A stretch of 64,000 bases of DNA, from NCBI RefSeq assembly GCF_021531975.1, contig NZ_JAFBIY010000004.1, positions 231,656-295,655 on the forward strand, given 5' to 3'. Source of the DNA: Faecalicatena contorta (lineage in GTDB: Bacteria > Bacillota > Clostridia > Lachnospirales > Lachnospiraceae). A program made the translations under genes and the position numbers. The notes below the pieces were generated by a model that worked only from the letters and a program-made list of their open reading frames with translations, ran no database searches and was not told the origin of the DNA. This document shows, piece after piece, positions 35,160 to 44,474 of the stretch; position 1 is the stretch's first letter, and each line of letters opens with the position of its first letter.

Positions 35160-36245
35160 CTATTTTGCCTGAATATATCCTTTCGCTGTCAGTGCTTCTG
35201 CGCATAATACGGCTCCGCCAGCCGCACCACGGATAGTATTATGAGAAAGTCCGATGAACTTGTAGTCAAACATCGTATCCTCTCTCAGACGTCCGATGGA
35301 AACGCCCATTCCGTTCTCATAATCCACATCAAGAGCTACCTGCGGACGGTTATCCTCCTCCAGATACTGTACAAACTGCTTTGGCGCACTTGGAAGCTTC
35401 GCTTCCTGCGGGAATCCCTTAAACGTCACAAGCTTCTCGATCAGCTCTTCTTTTGTCGGTTTTTTCTCAAAGTTAATAAATACGGCAGCTGTATGCCCAT
35501 TCAGAACAGGAACACGTATACACTGACATGTGATCTTTGGCAGTTCTGCCTTAACGATTTCACCATTCTCTACCTTTCCAAGTACACGAAGTGGCTCCTG
35601 TTCACTCTTTTCTTCTTCTCCACCGATATATGGAATAATATTCTCAACCATTTCCGGCCAGTCCTTAAATGTCTTACCGGCACCGGAAATTGCCTGATAT
35701 GTTGTTACTACAAGTTCCTTTGGTCCAAACTCTTTCCATGCAGCAAGACATGGTGCATAACTCTGAATTGAGCAGTTTGGTTTAACGGCAATAAATCCTC
35801 TTGTTGTTCCCAGACGCTCTTTCTGTGCAGCAATTACTTCAAAATGATCTGCGTTGATCTCCGGAACTACCATCGGAACATCCGGTGTCCAGCGATGCGC
35901 ACTGTTATTGGATACAACAGGTGTCTCTGTTTTGGCATATGCTTCCTCTATCGCACGGATCTCGTCCTTCGTCATGTCCACTGCACTGAAAACGAAATCC
36001 ACAGATGCAGCAACTTTCTCCACTTCATTTACATTTGCCACGATCAGCTTCTTTACACCTTCCGGCATCGGTGTTGTCATTTTCCAGCGGTCACCAACTG
36101 CCTCTTCATAAGTCTTGCCGGCAGAGCGAGGGCTTGCCGCAACAGTAACAACCTCAAACCACGGATGATTTTCCAGAAGAGAAATAAATCTCTGTCCAAC
36201 CATACCTGTAGCTCCTAAAATTCCAACTTTTAATTTCTGTTCCAT
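35160..36245 (-). CDS. asd: Aspartate-semialdehyde dehydrogenase
   Basis: A 361-residue Asd of the archaeal/fungal-like type, reducing aspartyl phosphate to the semialdehyde for Lys, Met and Thr. It has the NADP-binding GILGATGMVGQRFI, the catalytic cysteine in KPNCSIQSY, and the later histidine in VLNGHTAAVF. The ATG at 36245 has AAGGAG upstream; the frame extending to 36356 lies within argH. It follows argH by 17 bp, so the two form a transcription unit. Confidence 0.96.
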   Translation of the reverse strand: MEQKLKVGILGATGMVGQRFISLLENHPWFEVVTVAASPRSAGKTYEEAVGDRWKMTTPMPEGVKKLIVANVNEVEKVAASVDFVFSAVDMTKDEIRAIEEAYAKTETPVVSNNSAHRWTPDVPMVVPEINADHFEVIAAQKERLGTTRGFIAVKPNCSIQSYAPCLAAWKEFGPKELVVTTYQAISGAGKTFKDWPEMVENIIPYIGGEEEKSEQEPLRVLGKVENGEIVKAELPKITCQCIRVPVLNGHTAAVFINFEKKPTKEELIEKLVTFKGFPQEAKLPSAPKQFVQYLEEDNRPQVALDVDYENGMGVSIGRLREDTMFDYKFIGLSHNTIRGAAGGAVLCAEALTAKGYIQAK

Positions 36246-36262
36246 TTTTCTTTCTCCTTCTT

Positions 36263-37642
36263 CTAGTATTCTTCCATATATTTCTTGTATGCATGAACTG
36301 CTTCTTCCATTGCACTGACTCCCGGTGCTCCGGTTGTCGTACGTCTGCTGACACATGTCTTCAGGCTGATTGCATCATAAATATCTTCTTCAAATACTGG
36401 AGATATCTTCTGATACTCAGCAAGCGGCAGATCATCAAGCGCTATCTTCTTCTCAATGCACAGAAGAACCAGCTGTCCTACGATTCCGTGAGCATCGCGG
36501 AACGGAACTCCATGATTCACAAGATAATCTGCTGCATCTGTAGCATTTGTAAATCCATGTTTCGCACTCTCTTCCATGCGCTCATTTTTAAACCGCATCG
36601 TTCTTATCATTCCTGCAAATAGAACAAGACAATTTTTCACAGTATCAATCGCATCAAATGCCCATTCTTTGTCTTCCTGCATGTCCTTGTTGTAAGCAAG
36701 AGGAATACCTTTCATTGTAGTAAGGAATGCCTGCAGCGCCCCATACACTCTTCCTGTCTTTCCTCTTACAAGTTCCGCAATATCCGGATTCTTCTTCTGC
36801 GGCATGATACTGCTTCCTGTACTGTACGCGTCATCAATATCCACAAACTGATACTCATTCGAATTCCATATAATAACTTCTTCTGAAAAACGGCTCAGAT
36901 GCATCATAATTGTTGATAACGCAGAAAGCAGTTCAATCAGATAATCTCTGTCAGATACACCATCCATACTGTTTAATGTCGGACCGTCGAATCCCAGAAG
37001 CTTCGCCGTATAGTCTCTGTCTAACGGATATGTCGTTCCTGCAAGAGCTCCTGAGCCGAGTGGACATGTATTCATACGCTTATATATATCACGAAGTCTT
37101 TCATGATCCCTTTTGAACATTTCAAAATATGCACCCATATGATGTGCAAGTGTAATCGGCTGCGCCTTCTGAAGATGTGTAAATCCCGGCATGTATGTAT
37201 CCAGATTCTCTTCCATTATGCCAAGTATTGCTTTCAAAAGGTCTTCGATCAAATGATCCAGAATATGTACCTCATCGCGGACATACATCTTCATATCCAA
37301 TGCTACCTGGTCATTTCTGCTGCGTCCGGTATGAAGCTTCTTTCCGGCCTCACCGATGCGCTCCGTCAGTACTGCCTCAACAAAACTGTGGATATCTTCA
37401 TACTCTTCCGTAATCGCCAGACGTCCTTTTTCGAGGTCTTCCATAATACCTTCCAGTCCGCCGATGATCTGCTCTTTCTCTGTCTCTGTCAGGATTCCCT
37501 GCTTCGTCAGCATCATTACATGCGCGATACTCCCTCTGATATCCTGTGCATAAAGCCTCTGATCAAAGGAAATCGAAGCATTGAACTTATATACCAGCTG
37601 GTCCGTTTCTTTTGTAAAACGACCGCCCCATAATTGTGCCAT
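36263..37642 (-). CDS. argH: Argininosuccinate lyase
   Basis: A 459-residue ArgH, splitting argininosuccinate to arginine and fumarate, the last step of arginine synthesis. It opens with the standard MAQLWGGRFTKETD; the superfamily signature GSSIMPQKKNPD is present, as are HTGRSRNDQVA and GFTHLQKAQP. The ATG at 37642 has AAAGGATG upstream. No argG is adjacent. It is followed by asd. Confidence 0.98.
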   Translation of the reverse strand: MAQLWGGRFTKETDQLVYKFNASISFDQRLYAQDIRGSIAHVMMLTKQGILTETEKEQIIGGLEGIMEDLEKGRLAITEEYEDIHSFVEAVLTERIGEAGKKLHTGRSRNDQVALDMKMYVRDEVHILDHLIEDLLKAILGIMEENLDTYMPGFTHLQKAQPITLAHHMGAYFEMFKRDHERLRDIYKRMNTCPLGSGALAGTTYPLDRDYTAKLLGFDGPTLNSMDGVSDRDYLIELLSALSTIMMHLSRFSEEVIIWNSNEYQFVDIDDAYSTGSSIMPQKKNPDIAELVRGKTGRVYGALQAFLTTMKGIPLAYNKDMQEDKEWAFDAIDTVKNCLVLFAGMIRTMRFKNERMEESAKHGFTNATDAADYLVNHGVPFRDAHGIVGQLVLLCIEKKIALDDLPLAEYQKISPVFEEDIYDAISLKTCVSRRTTTGAPGVSAMEEAVHAYKKYMEEY

Positions 37643-37690
37643 ACGGTTTTCATCCTTTCTGCTAAAAATACTCATTGATTTTATCACATT

Positions 37691-37709
37691 TTATTTCAAA
37701 ATGAAATAA
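37691..37709. repeat. Small palindrome upstream of argH
   Basis: TTATTTC-N5-GAAATAA lies in the 75-bp gap between queH and argH. It could be an operator for argH or merely AT-rich symmetry; it does not match the ARG-box pattern I know. Confidence 0.3.
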
Positions 37710-37717
37710 TTATTGTA

Positions 37718-38326
37718 TCATTTTCGATTTCTCATAGAAAATTCACATCCACAATAGTCCTGCCGATACAGTCCATACTGCCTGGAAAGCTCGATCGAGC
37801 GCTTATACCCATTCTTCTTTTTAAAATCCGACTGCAAGTACGTAACCCCATATTCCTTTTCCAGTTTTTTACCAATATCATTTAACCTGTCTGCATTTTT
37901 CAGCGGACTGATGCTAAGCGTCGTAGTAAAATAATCAAACTCTCCTTTTCTCGCCATTTCCGCTGATTCCCGCAGACGAAGCTCATAGCACTTAAAGCAT
38001 CTTTCACCACCTTCCGGTATATGCTCCAGTCCTTTCGCCATCTCATAGAACCTCTCACGGTCATAAATGCCCGCCAGAAAAGAAACCGGATGTCGAAATC
38101 TCATATCACTGATCAGTTCCTGCTGTTCAAGAATCCGTTTCGTATATTCATTTTCCGGAAAAATGTTGGGATTATAATAGAATACTGTGATCTCAAAATA
38201 ATCACTCAAATACTCCAGAACATAACTGCTGCACGGTGCACAACAGCTATGAAGCAGAAGACGCGGCACACGTTCCTGCGCTTTCAGATTCTCAATCAAC
38301 TTATCCAGTTCTTTCTGATAGTTCAT
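37718..38326 (-). CDS. queH: Epoxyqueuosine reductase QueH
   Basis: A 202-residue QueH (formerly DUF208), which reduces epoxyqueuosine to queuosine in tRNA and is unrelated to QueG. Paired cysteines at LLHSCCAPCSSYVLEYL (Cys28, Cys29), a further one in the GGERCFKCYELRL segment and the C-terminal DYCGCEFS provide the metal/Fe-S ligands. The ATG at 38326 has TAGGAG upstream. It has a near-consensus promoter and is divergent from the ABC transporter genes. Confidence 0.93.
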   Translation of the reverse strand: MNYQKELDKLIENLKAQERVPRLLLHSCCAPCSSYVLEYLSDYFEITVFYYNPNIFPENEYTKRILEQQELISDMRFRHPVSFLAGIYDRERFYEMAKGLEHIPEGGERCFKCYELRLRESAEMARKGEFDYFTTTLSISPLKNADRLNDIGKKLEKEYGVTYLQSDFKKKNGYKRSIELSRQYGLYRQDYCGCEFSMRNRK

Positions 38327-38361
38327 AATTTTTCTCCTAAGAATGTTATTTTCTTTTTGCA

Positions 38362-38390
38362 ATTATAACTTTTCTAAATACTTCTGACAA
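38362..38390 (-). promoter_or_regulatory. SigA-type promoter of queH
   Basis: TTGTCA (38390-38385), 17 nt, TATAAT (38367-38362) on the minus strand. Confidence 0.82.
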
Positions 38391-38467
38391 GCCCTGAATG
38401 TATCACGAAACACAGAAAAATACATATGATGAAATATGCAATAAAAGATTGGTCACTGGAGGTTTCT

Positions 38468-39235
38468 ATGGAGCAAGTACTGGAGCTTAAAAACATTCAC
38501 TATGCATATCACAATCTGGAAGGTGAAACTCCTGCGCTTACAGATATTTCTTTTACCTTGAAAAAAGGAGAATTTGTATCCATCGTAGGGCCTTCCGGAT
38601 GCGGAAAATCAACACTTCTGTCTCTGATCGCAGGTCTACTTATTCCTGAAAAAGGACTGATTAAGATTAATGGAAAGTATCTGCGGGAAAGTACAACAAA
38701 TGTAGGATATATGCTGCAGCATGACGAGCTGTTTGAGTGGCGCACAATCTATAATAATGTCATTCTTGGACTGGAAGTACAGCATATGCTGACGGCCAGG
38801 ACGAAAGAACGGGCGCATGAACTTCTGGATTTTTACGGGCTCAGACAATTCGAAAATGCAAGGCCTTCTGAACTGTCCGGAGGTATGCGTCAGCGTGCCG
38901 CGCTCATCCGCACCCTTGTGCTGGATCCGGATCTTCTTCTTCTTGATGAGCCATTTTCAGCACTGGATTACCAGACACGCCTGAATGTCGGAGATGATAT
39001 TGGTCAGATTATACGAAAAGAAGGCAAGTCCGCCCTCCTTGTCACCCACGATCTGTCTGAAGCAATCTCTCTTGCAGACCGGGTCATTGTCCTTTCCGGA
39101 AGACCGGCGACAATCCGGCAGACAATACCTCTTATCTTTGACCTGTCCCAGGATACCCCACTCAACCGCCGGAATGCACCAGAGTTCAAGACTTATTTTA
39201 ATCTGATATGGAAGGAGCTGAATACAGATGAATGA
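38468..39235 (+). CDS. ABC transporter ATP-binding protein (nitrate/sulfonate/taurine type)
   Basis: A 255-residue ATPase with Walker A GPSGCGKST, the Q-loop MLQHDELF, signature LSGGMRQRAAL, Walker B LLLLDEPFSAL and switch VTHDLSEA. It belongs to the SsuB/TauB/NrtD group. The start at 38468 has TGGAGG upstream, preferred over the longer frame from 38426. It overlaps the permease gene by 8 bp. No substrate-binding protein gene is adjacent, so the substrate is unknown; thiamine-precursor, sulfonate or similar uptake are all possible. Confidence 0.93.
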   Translation: MEQVLELKNIHYAYHNLEGETPALTDISFTLKKGEFVSIVGPSGCGKSTLLSLIAGLLIPEKGLIKINGKYLRESTTNVGYMLQHDELFEWRTIYNNVILGLEVQHMLTARTKERAHELLDFYGLRQFENARPSELSGGMRQRAALIRTLVLDPDLLLLDEPFSALDYQTRLNVGDDIGQIIRKEGKSALLVTHDLSEAISLADRVIVLSGRPATIRQTIPLIFDLSQDTPLNRRNAPEFKTYFNLIWKELNTDE

Positions 39236-40025
39236 AACATCTGACAATCAACAAAAATATCTTCTGCTGCACCGGAAACATGTCCGTATCGTACGTATCT
39301 CCCGAGTCCTTATTTTATTCAGTTTTTTATTTATCTGGGAATTTTCTGCCAATACCGGAATCATTGATTCCTTTATCTTCAGCAGTCCTTCCAAAATATC
39401 CCTGTGCTTCTTTGGCATGGTACTGGATAAAAGTATTTTCCTGCACATCGGTATCACCTTGTACGAAACACTGATAAGCTTCTTTCTTGTTACTGCCTTC
39501 AGCATACTGATCGCGGTGGCACTATGGTTCAGCACAAAACTATCTGAAATATTGGATCCCTATCTGGTCGTACTAAACAGCCTGCCAAAATCCGCCCTTG
39601 CCCCACTTCTTATTGTCTGGCTCGGCGCAACCAAAACGACGATTATCGTAGCCGGTATGTCAGTGGCCATTTTCGGCAGCATCCTGAACCTTTACACCAG
39701 CTTTAAAGCCGTAGACCCGGGAAAAGTTAAACTTATCTACACTTTACAGGGAACCCGGTATCAGGCACTGACAAAGGTTGTACTTCCAAGTTCCATTCCT
39801 TCCATAATCAGTAACATGAAGGTTAACATAGGACTCTGCCTGGTAGGCGTTATCATTGGCGAATTCCTTGCTGCAAGAAACGGACTGGGATATCTGATCA
39901 TCTATTCCAGTCAGGTGTTTAAGATGGATTGGCTTCTGATGTCCATCGTTCTTCTTTGTATCATGGCAACGATTTTGTATTCTCTCATTAATCTGTTGGA
40001 AAAATGGTGTGATAATCGTTTCTGA
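39228..40025 (+). CDS. ABC transporter permease (SsuC/TauC-like)
   Basis: A 265-residue permease of the BPD_transp_1 family with about six helices and the EAA-like loop (TRYQALTKVVLPSSIPSIISNMKVNIGLCLVGVIIGEFLA). It forms the membrane channel for the ATPase encoded just before it. Translation is coupled through the 8-bp overlap. The system ends here: the next feature is tRNA-Thr, so the periplasmic-type binding protein must be encoded elsewhere or not exist. Confidence 0.92.
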   Translation: MNETSDNQQKYLLLHRKHVRIVRISRVLILFSFLFIWEFSANTGIIDSFIFSSPSKISLCFFGMVLDKSIFLHIGITLYETLISFFLVTAFSILIAVALWFSTKLSEILDPYLVVLNSLPKSALAPLLIVWLGATKTTIIVAGMSVAIFGSILNLYTSFKAVDPGKVKLIYTLQGTRYQALTKVVLPSSIPSIISNMKVNIGLCLVGVIIGEFLAARNGLGYLIIYSSQVFKMDWLLMSIVLLCIMATILYSLINLLEKWCDNRF

Positions 40026-40109
40026 ACAACGAGAATACAAAAATCAGGAGATGCACCTGCACCTCCTGCCTACATAATTCGGATTCCCCATACTACTTGA
40101 AAAAAGTAC

Positions 40110-40137
40110 TTGCAAATCTCCGAAAATTCGATATAAT
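40110..40137 (+). promoter_or_regulatory. Promoter of the tRNA-Thr gene
   Basis: TTGCAA (40110-40115), 16 nt, TATAAT (40132-40137), about 27 bp before the mature tRNA 5' end. Confidence 0.75.
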
Positions 40138-40164
40138 AATATTTGTGACTGCACAAAGTCATAT

Positions 40165-40237
40165 GCTGGAATAGCTCAGTCGGTAGAGCACTTCACTCGT
40201 AATGAAGGGGTCGTCGGTTCAAGTCCGATTTCCAGCT
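40165..40237 (+). tRNA. tRNA-Thr (CGT anticodon)
   Basis: A 73-nt cloverleaf. The acceptor stem GCTGGAA pairs with TTCCAGC, the D arm begins AGCTCAGTCGGTAGAGC, the anticodon stem CTTCA/TGAAG holds loop CTCGTAA with anticodon CGT, and the T arm reads GTCGGTTCAAGTCCGAT. CCA is not encoded. A T run immediately after serves as a terminator. Confidence 0.95.
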
Positions 40238-40254
40238 TTTTTTATTTGCAATTT

Positions 40255-41136
40255 TTACCCCTGATGCACCGTGATCTGCGGATAAGCGATCTCTACTCCT
40301 GCTGCATCCAGCTGAAGCTTTATCTCTTCCAGGACACGCCACTTCGTCTCCCAGAATTCTTCATTTTTTACCCAGCCTCTTGCACCGATAACAACTGCAC
40401 TTTCTGCCAGTTCATCCACAAATACATTGATTTCTTCTTCCTTTAATACACATTTGTCATCCATAAGCACTTTCTGGATAACTTCCTTGGCTTTTTTGAG
40501 GTCTGCTTCATAAGTGATATCAACTTTCAGGTCAAGTCTTCGCTCCGCCTTTGCAGTTGCATTGGTCAGACTGTTATTTGTAAGCATCCCATTCGGAATA
40601 ACAATCGTCTTATTGTCAATTGTACTGAGCTTTGTGTAAAAGATCTGTATTTCCTTTACCGTTCCTTCATTCTTATTCGTATCTTCGATAATGTAATCAC
40701 CAACCTCAAATGGCTTCAAGAGAAGAATCAGCACACCGCCCGCGAAATTCGAAAGGCTCCCCTGCAGTGCAAGACCGATAGCCACACCGCCAGATGCAAT
40801 GAGCGCCGCTGCAGACGCAGTATCCACCCCGAATTTTGTTGCTATTGTAAACAAAAGAAGCGCATACAATCCGAACTTTAACACAGAATCCACGAACTGT
40901 GCCACACCTTTATCTGCACTGGAACGTTCAAAAGAATGCCTGACAAGCTTTCGCACCCATTTGATCAGTACTCTTCCGATGCAAAAGAATAGTATCGCAA
41001 ATACAACCTTGATTCCAAAATTAATCAGAACCGGAATATGCTCCTGTATATATTCTGTAAATCTATTTACATCTTTTACTGCATCTTCTGCAGTCTGCGC
41101 AACATCAGTCACGCTCCCTGCCGCCAGTAATACCAT
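40255..41136 (-). CDS. Small-conductance mechanosensitive channel (MscS family)
   Basis: A 293-residue MscS-type channel. Three N-terminal helices end with the pore helix (AAALIASGGVAIGLALQGSLSNFAGGVLILLLKPFEVGDYI), followed by the beta domain (GTVKEIQIFYTKLSTIDNKTIVIPNGMLTNNSLTNAT) and the C-terminal alpha/beta domain. It relieves hypo-osmotic stress. GGAGGAGCATTT precedes the ATG. It follows pgeF by 12 bp. Confidence 0.95.
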   Translation of the reverse strand: MVLLAAGSVTDVAQTAEDAVKDVNRFTEYIQEHIPVLINFGIKVVFAILFFCIGRVLIKWVRKLVRHSFERSSADKGVAQFVDSVLKFGLYALLLFTIATKFGVDTASAAALIASGGVAIGLALQGSLSNFAGGVLILLLKPFEVGDYIIEDTNKNEGTVKEIQIFYTKLSTIDNKTIVIPNGMLTNNSLTNATAKAERRLDLKVDITYEADLKKAKEVIQKVLMDDKCVLKEEEINVFVDELAESAVVIGARGWVKNEEFWETKWRVLEEIKLQLDAAGVEIAYPQITVHQG

Positions 41137-41148
41137 AAATGCTCCTCC

Positions 41149-41985
41149 TTATTCTTTAAGCGCAAGAAATGCACACAAATTTCCTCGTTTTCCTCCGGTG
41201 GCTCTGTGCGAAAACAAAATATCCGGATTACAATGCGTACATACATTTGTGACTGCAATGTGTTCCGGCAGGATACCGGCCTCCAGAAGCACCTCTTCAT
41301 TAGCTTTCCACAGATTCAGCTGATATTTACCGTTCTCTTTTTTATAAAACAGCTCTGACCAGAGAGACGGCGCAAAGCTTTCACGAAATCTGTCAACTAC
41401 ATCCTCGCTTACTTCATAACAGTCCTGGCAGATGGACGGACCGACAGCAGCAATAATATCAGCAGGATTACAGCCATATTCCTCTACCATTTTATTCACA
41501 GTGACTTTCCCCATCTTTCCCACGGTTCCTCTCCACCCGGAGTGGCTAAGACCGATTGCCCTTTTTACCGGGTCGACAAAATAAAGCGGTACACAGTCTG
41601 CATAAAATGTCACAAGGCAAATACCAGGTACATTTGTAATCAGACCGTCTGTCTCCATAAACTGTTTTCCTTTATCTGCCGCCTCCACTACTGCCACATT
41701 TGTCGTATGCGTCTGGTGGGTATAGGTAAAACTGTCCACTGTTACGCCGATTGCTCCTGCGATCAGTTCCCGGTTCTTTACAATCGCTTCCGGATCATCG
41801 CCTCTGGTCGTGCTGATATTCATAGAAGACCAGCAACCTGTACTCACACCACCAAGCCGTGTGGAAAAGCCATGGTAAACAACCCCTGTATTTTCCAACA
41901 GAGGATAAGACAGATATGGCACGTGATTTCTCTCTTTTTCATCAAAAATGTGATCCTGATTTTTATATTTCAGTCCAAGACTCAT
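41149..41985 (-). CDS. pgeF: Peptidoglycan editing factor PgeF / multicopper polyphenol oxidase-like (YfiH family)
   Basis: A 278-residue member of the YfiH/LACC1 family. Hallmarks: HGFSTRLGGVSTG, YTHQTHTTNV, LVTFYADCVPLYF, SHSGWRGTVG and the C-terminal CTHCNPDILFSHRATGGKRGNLCAFLALK. Zinc-site residues are in the THQTH, ADCVP and HSGWRG segments. Family members are purine nucleosidases/adenosine deaminases or remove mis-incorporated residues from peptidoglycan precursors. It lies between yraN and mscS. Confidence 0.94.
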   Translation of the reverse strand: MSLGLKYKNQDHIFDEKERNHVPYLSYPLLENTGVVYHGFSTRLGGVSTGCWSSMNISTTRGDDPEAIVKNRELIAGAIGVTVDSFTYTHQTHTTNVAVVEAADKGKQFMETDGLITNVPGICLVTFYADCVPLYFVDPVKRAIGLSHSGWRGTVGKMGKVTVNKMVEEYGCNPADIIAAVGPSICQDCYEVSEDVVDRFRESFAPSLWSELFYKKENGKYQLNLWKANEEVLLEAGILPEHIAVTNVCTHCNPDILFSHRATGGKRGNLCAFLALKE

Positions 41986-41987
41986 CC

Positions 41988-42356
41988 TTATCCTCCTATA
42001 TAATCAAACGCATTTTTTATAAGTGTAATTTCTCTGCCCTGTATAGCCACCACGTCAAACCTGCATGGGACATCTGTCAGATGATTTTCCATAAGATAAT
42101 ACATGGCACTTCCGGATATCTTCTTCTGTTTTCTTAAATCCACAGCTTCTGCCGGACTGCCTCCGGACACACCGGCACGATATTTCACCTCACAGAACAC
42201 AAGGTATTCGCCATCTTTTGCAACAATATCAATTTCCCCTTTTTTACATCGATAATTGTACTGAAGTACCTTATATCCATGTTCTTCCAGATATGCTCCG
42301 GCATACTGTTCATACCGGGCACCTGTTTTTCTTGTATTATATTTCATATCTGTCAC
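41988..42356 (-). CDS. YraN family (UPF0102) putative nuclease
   Basis: A 122-residue protein of the YraN/UPF0102 family with a restriction-endonuclease-like core: GARYEQYAGAYLEEHGYKVLQYNYRCKKGEIDIVAKDGEYLVFCEVKYR, where E and D of GEIDIV and ExK of EVKYR form the presumed metal site. Its cellular role is unknown. It follows rnhB by 3 bp and precedes pgeF by 2 bp; the rnhB-yraN order is widespread. Confidence 0.94.
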   Translation of the reverse strand: MTDMKYNTRKTGARYEQYAGAYLEEHGYKVLQYNYRCKKGEIDIVAKDGEYLVFCEVKYRAGVSGGSPAEAVDLRKQKKISGSAMYYLMENHLTDVPCRFDVVAIQGREITLIKNAFDYIGG

Positions 42357-42359
42357 AGC

Positions 42360-43019
42360 CTATACAAAATTCTTTATAAATGTAGCCCGATGTATCGGTG
42401 TTGGACCCAGCTTTTTTAATCCTTCTATATGCGCCTTTGTTCCATACCCTTTGTTGCTTGCAAAATCATACCCCGGAAGGACTTTGTCATATTTTACCAT
42501 AAGCCTGTCCCTCGTCACTTTTGCAATGATACTTGCCGCCGCAATGGACACACTTTTTGCATCCCCTTTTATGATCGGTACCTGCCGGATGTCTACTTCC
42601 GGAATCGTGACCGCATCATTTAAAAGAAGATCCGGCTTCACTCCCAGATTGGCAATTGCCATACGCATCGCCTCATAAGTAGCCTGCAATATATTGATTT
42701 CATCAATACGCGCCGGTCCGACAATTCCTATCCCTGTCGCAACAGCATGCTCCATGATCTCATCATACAGCATTTCTCTTTTCTTTTCTGACAACTTTTT
42801 CGAATCATTTAAGTATAGAATCGGATTGTCTTTGGGCAGGATCACCGCCCCTGCCACTACTGGTCCGGCAAGCGGTCCCCTGCCCACTTCATCAATTCCA
42901 CATATATAAGAATATGCACGATATTCTTCTTCGTACACACTCATTGCTCTGGTCCGTGCTAACTCTTTCGCAAGCTTCTCCTGTTGCTTTCTGCGCTTTT
43001 CTTCTTCCCGTTTATTCAT
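42360..43019 (-). CDS. rnhB: Ribonuclease HII
   Basis: A 219-residue RNase HII that removes ribonucleotides from DNA. Catalytic residues lie in CGIDEVGRGPLAGPVVAGAVILP (D and E), and further ones in NDAVTIP and AAASIIAKVTRDRLM. The N-terminal extension of about 40 residues is a charged helix. The ATG at 43019 overlaps the lepB stop (ATGAATAA) and has GGGAG upstream. Confidence 0.96.
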   Translation of the reverse strand: MNKREEEKRRKQQEKLAKELARTRAMSVYEEEYRAYSYICGIDEVGRGPLAGPVVAGAVILPKDNPILYLNDSKKLSEKKREMLYDEIMEHAVATGIGIVGPARIDEINILQATYEAMRMAIANLGVKPDLLLNDAVTIPEVDIRQVPIIKGDAKSVSIAAASIIAKVTRDRLMVKYDKVLPGYDFASNKGYGTKAHIEGLKKLGPTPIHRATFIKNFV

Positions 43020-43581
43020 GCCTGATAACTCCCATCTTATCAAATGGATAGATACGAACCCATGCTCTTCCCATAAGTTCATCACGGTGGATCACTCCTA
43101 CGCTTGGGTCACGACTGTCTGAGCTGTGATTCCGGTTATCTCCCAGAACAAAATACTCATCATCCCCCAGTGTAATTGGTTCCGCAGCCATGTTCGCGTA
43201 CTCCATTACCTCAGCCCCGTATATATCACTTTCCAGAAGTTCTCCATTAATATAAGCATATCCGTCCACGACCTGTACGGTCTCACCCGGCATACCGATA
43301 ATACGTTTGATATAATAAGTCTTTTCCTCATACCGATACGGAAATACGACAATATCATATCTCTTCGGGTCGCGAAAACGATAGGAAATCTTATCAACAA
43401 TCAGCTGATCTCCATCACTCAATGTCATCTCCATTGAGGATCCACTGACTCTTGTTCTCTGTCCCACATAAGTAATGATCAGATATGTAAGACCTATAAT
43501 AATCAAAAAGTAAACAATCCAGCCAAGCAATTCCCGAAAGATACTTCCGGACTCGCTCTCTCTTCTTCCGCGTCGTGCCAT
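43012..43581 (-). CDS. lepB: Signal peptidase I (first of two)
   Basis: A 189-residue type I signal peptidase with one N-terminal membrane helix (WIVYFLIIIGLTYLIITYV). The catalytic serine is in SGSSMEMTL and the general-base lysine in YYIKRIIGMPGE; the GDNRNHSSDSR box is intact. It cleaves exported preproteins outside the membrane. It overlaps rnhB by 8 bp and is encoded 46 bp after rbgA. A second signal peptidase flanks rbgA on the other side. Confidence 0.96.
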   Translation of the reverse strand: MARRGRRESESGSIFRELLGWIVYFLIIIGLTYLIITYVGQRTRVSGSSMEMTLSDGDQLIVDKISYRFRDPKRYDIVVFPYRYEEKTYYIKRIIGMPGETVQVVDGYAYINGELLESDIYGAEVMEYANMAAEPITLGDDEYFVLGDNRNHSSDSRDPSVGVIHRDELMGRAWVRIYPFDKMGVIRHE

Positions 43582-43627
43582 ATGGTTACTGCCTCCCCTT
43601 TTCTGTTCTAATGAAAGTCTATCACAT

Positions 43628-44470
43628 TTACACCGGATATTCCAGTGTCAGTCTGCCCAGTCTGCCGCTTCGGAAATCATCAAGAAGAAGAAGCGCTGCC
43701 TTCTCGGTATCCAGCTCATTTCCTCTTACAAGGCAGTGCCTGCTCTCGGCAATTGCATGGAGCATGGCATATACATCATCCTGGGAGGAAATATCATATT
43801 TTTCCTCAAGAACACCTGGGTAATTCTGATTCATAAAACGAATCAGTTCAACACCCAGTTCCTCTGTATTTAGTATTTCATCTTTGATAGAACCGATCAG
43901 TGCAAGCTTAAGGCCCACCTGCTGATCTTCGAATTTCGGCCAGAGGATACCCGGTGTATCCAGAAGCTCTACCTGTTTATTCAGTCGAATCCACTGTTTT
44001 CCCTTTGTTACGCCAGGCTTATTCCCTGTCTTGGCACATGCCTTCCCTGCAAGTGTATTGATAAATGTAGATTTTCCAACATTCGGAATGCCGACAACCA
44101 TTGCTCTTACCGGTCGATTCAGAATTCCTCTCTTACGATCTCTTTCAATCTTCTCCTTACAGGCTTCCTGAATAACGGACTGAATCGATTTGATTCCGCC
44201 GCCTTTTCTGGAGTTCACTTTAACGGCAGAATATCCTTTCTCTTTGAAATAAGCAATCCACGCATCATTCCATTTCTCCTCAGCCAGATCAGCCTTGTTA
44301 AGAAGTACAAGACGCGCTTTATTCTTCCCAAGCTCATCAATATCCGGATTCCGGCTGGAAAGCGGAATCCGTGCATCGGTCAGTTCAATTACAAGATCAA
44401 TTAATTTCATATTTTCCTGCATCATACGCTTTGCTTTTGTCATATGACCAGGATACCACTGAAAATGCAT
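43628..44470 (-). CDS. rbgA: Ribosome biogenesis GTPase YlqF/RbgA
   Basis: A 280-residue circularly permuted GTPase needed for late 50S assembly. Motif order is G4 (NKADLAEE), G5-like, G1 (GIPNVGKSTF), G3 (DTPGILWPKF), as expected for the permutation. The N-terminus MHFQWYPGHMTKAKR is diagnostic. Between the two lepB genes; lepB-rbgA-rnhB adjacency is typical of Firmicutes. Confidence 0.97.
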   Translation of the reverse strand: MHFQWYPGHMTKAKRMMQENMKLIDLVIELTDARIPLSSRNPDIDELGKNKARLVLLNKADLAEEKWNDAWIAYFKEKGYSAVKVNSRKGGGIKSIQSVIQEACKEKIERDRKRGILNRPVRAMVVGIPNVGKSTFINTLAGKACAKTGNKPGVTKGKQWIRLNKQVELLDTPGILWPKFEDQQVGLKLALIGSIKDEILNTEELGVELIRFMNQNYPGVLEEKYDISSQDDVYAMLHAIAESRHCLVRGNELDTEKAALLLLDDFRSGRLGRLTLEYPV

Positions 44471-44474
44471 ATAT

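Noticed and set aside
40165..40255. tRNA-Thr as an attachment site for a mobile element
   Set aside because: No repeat of the tRNA 3' end and no integrase were found in the flanking sequence.
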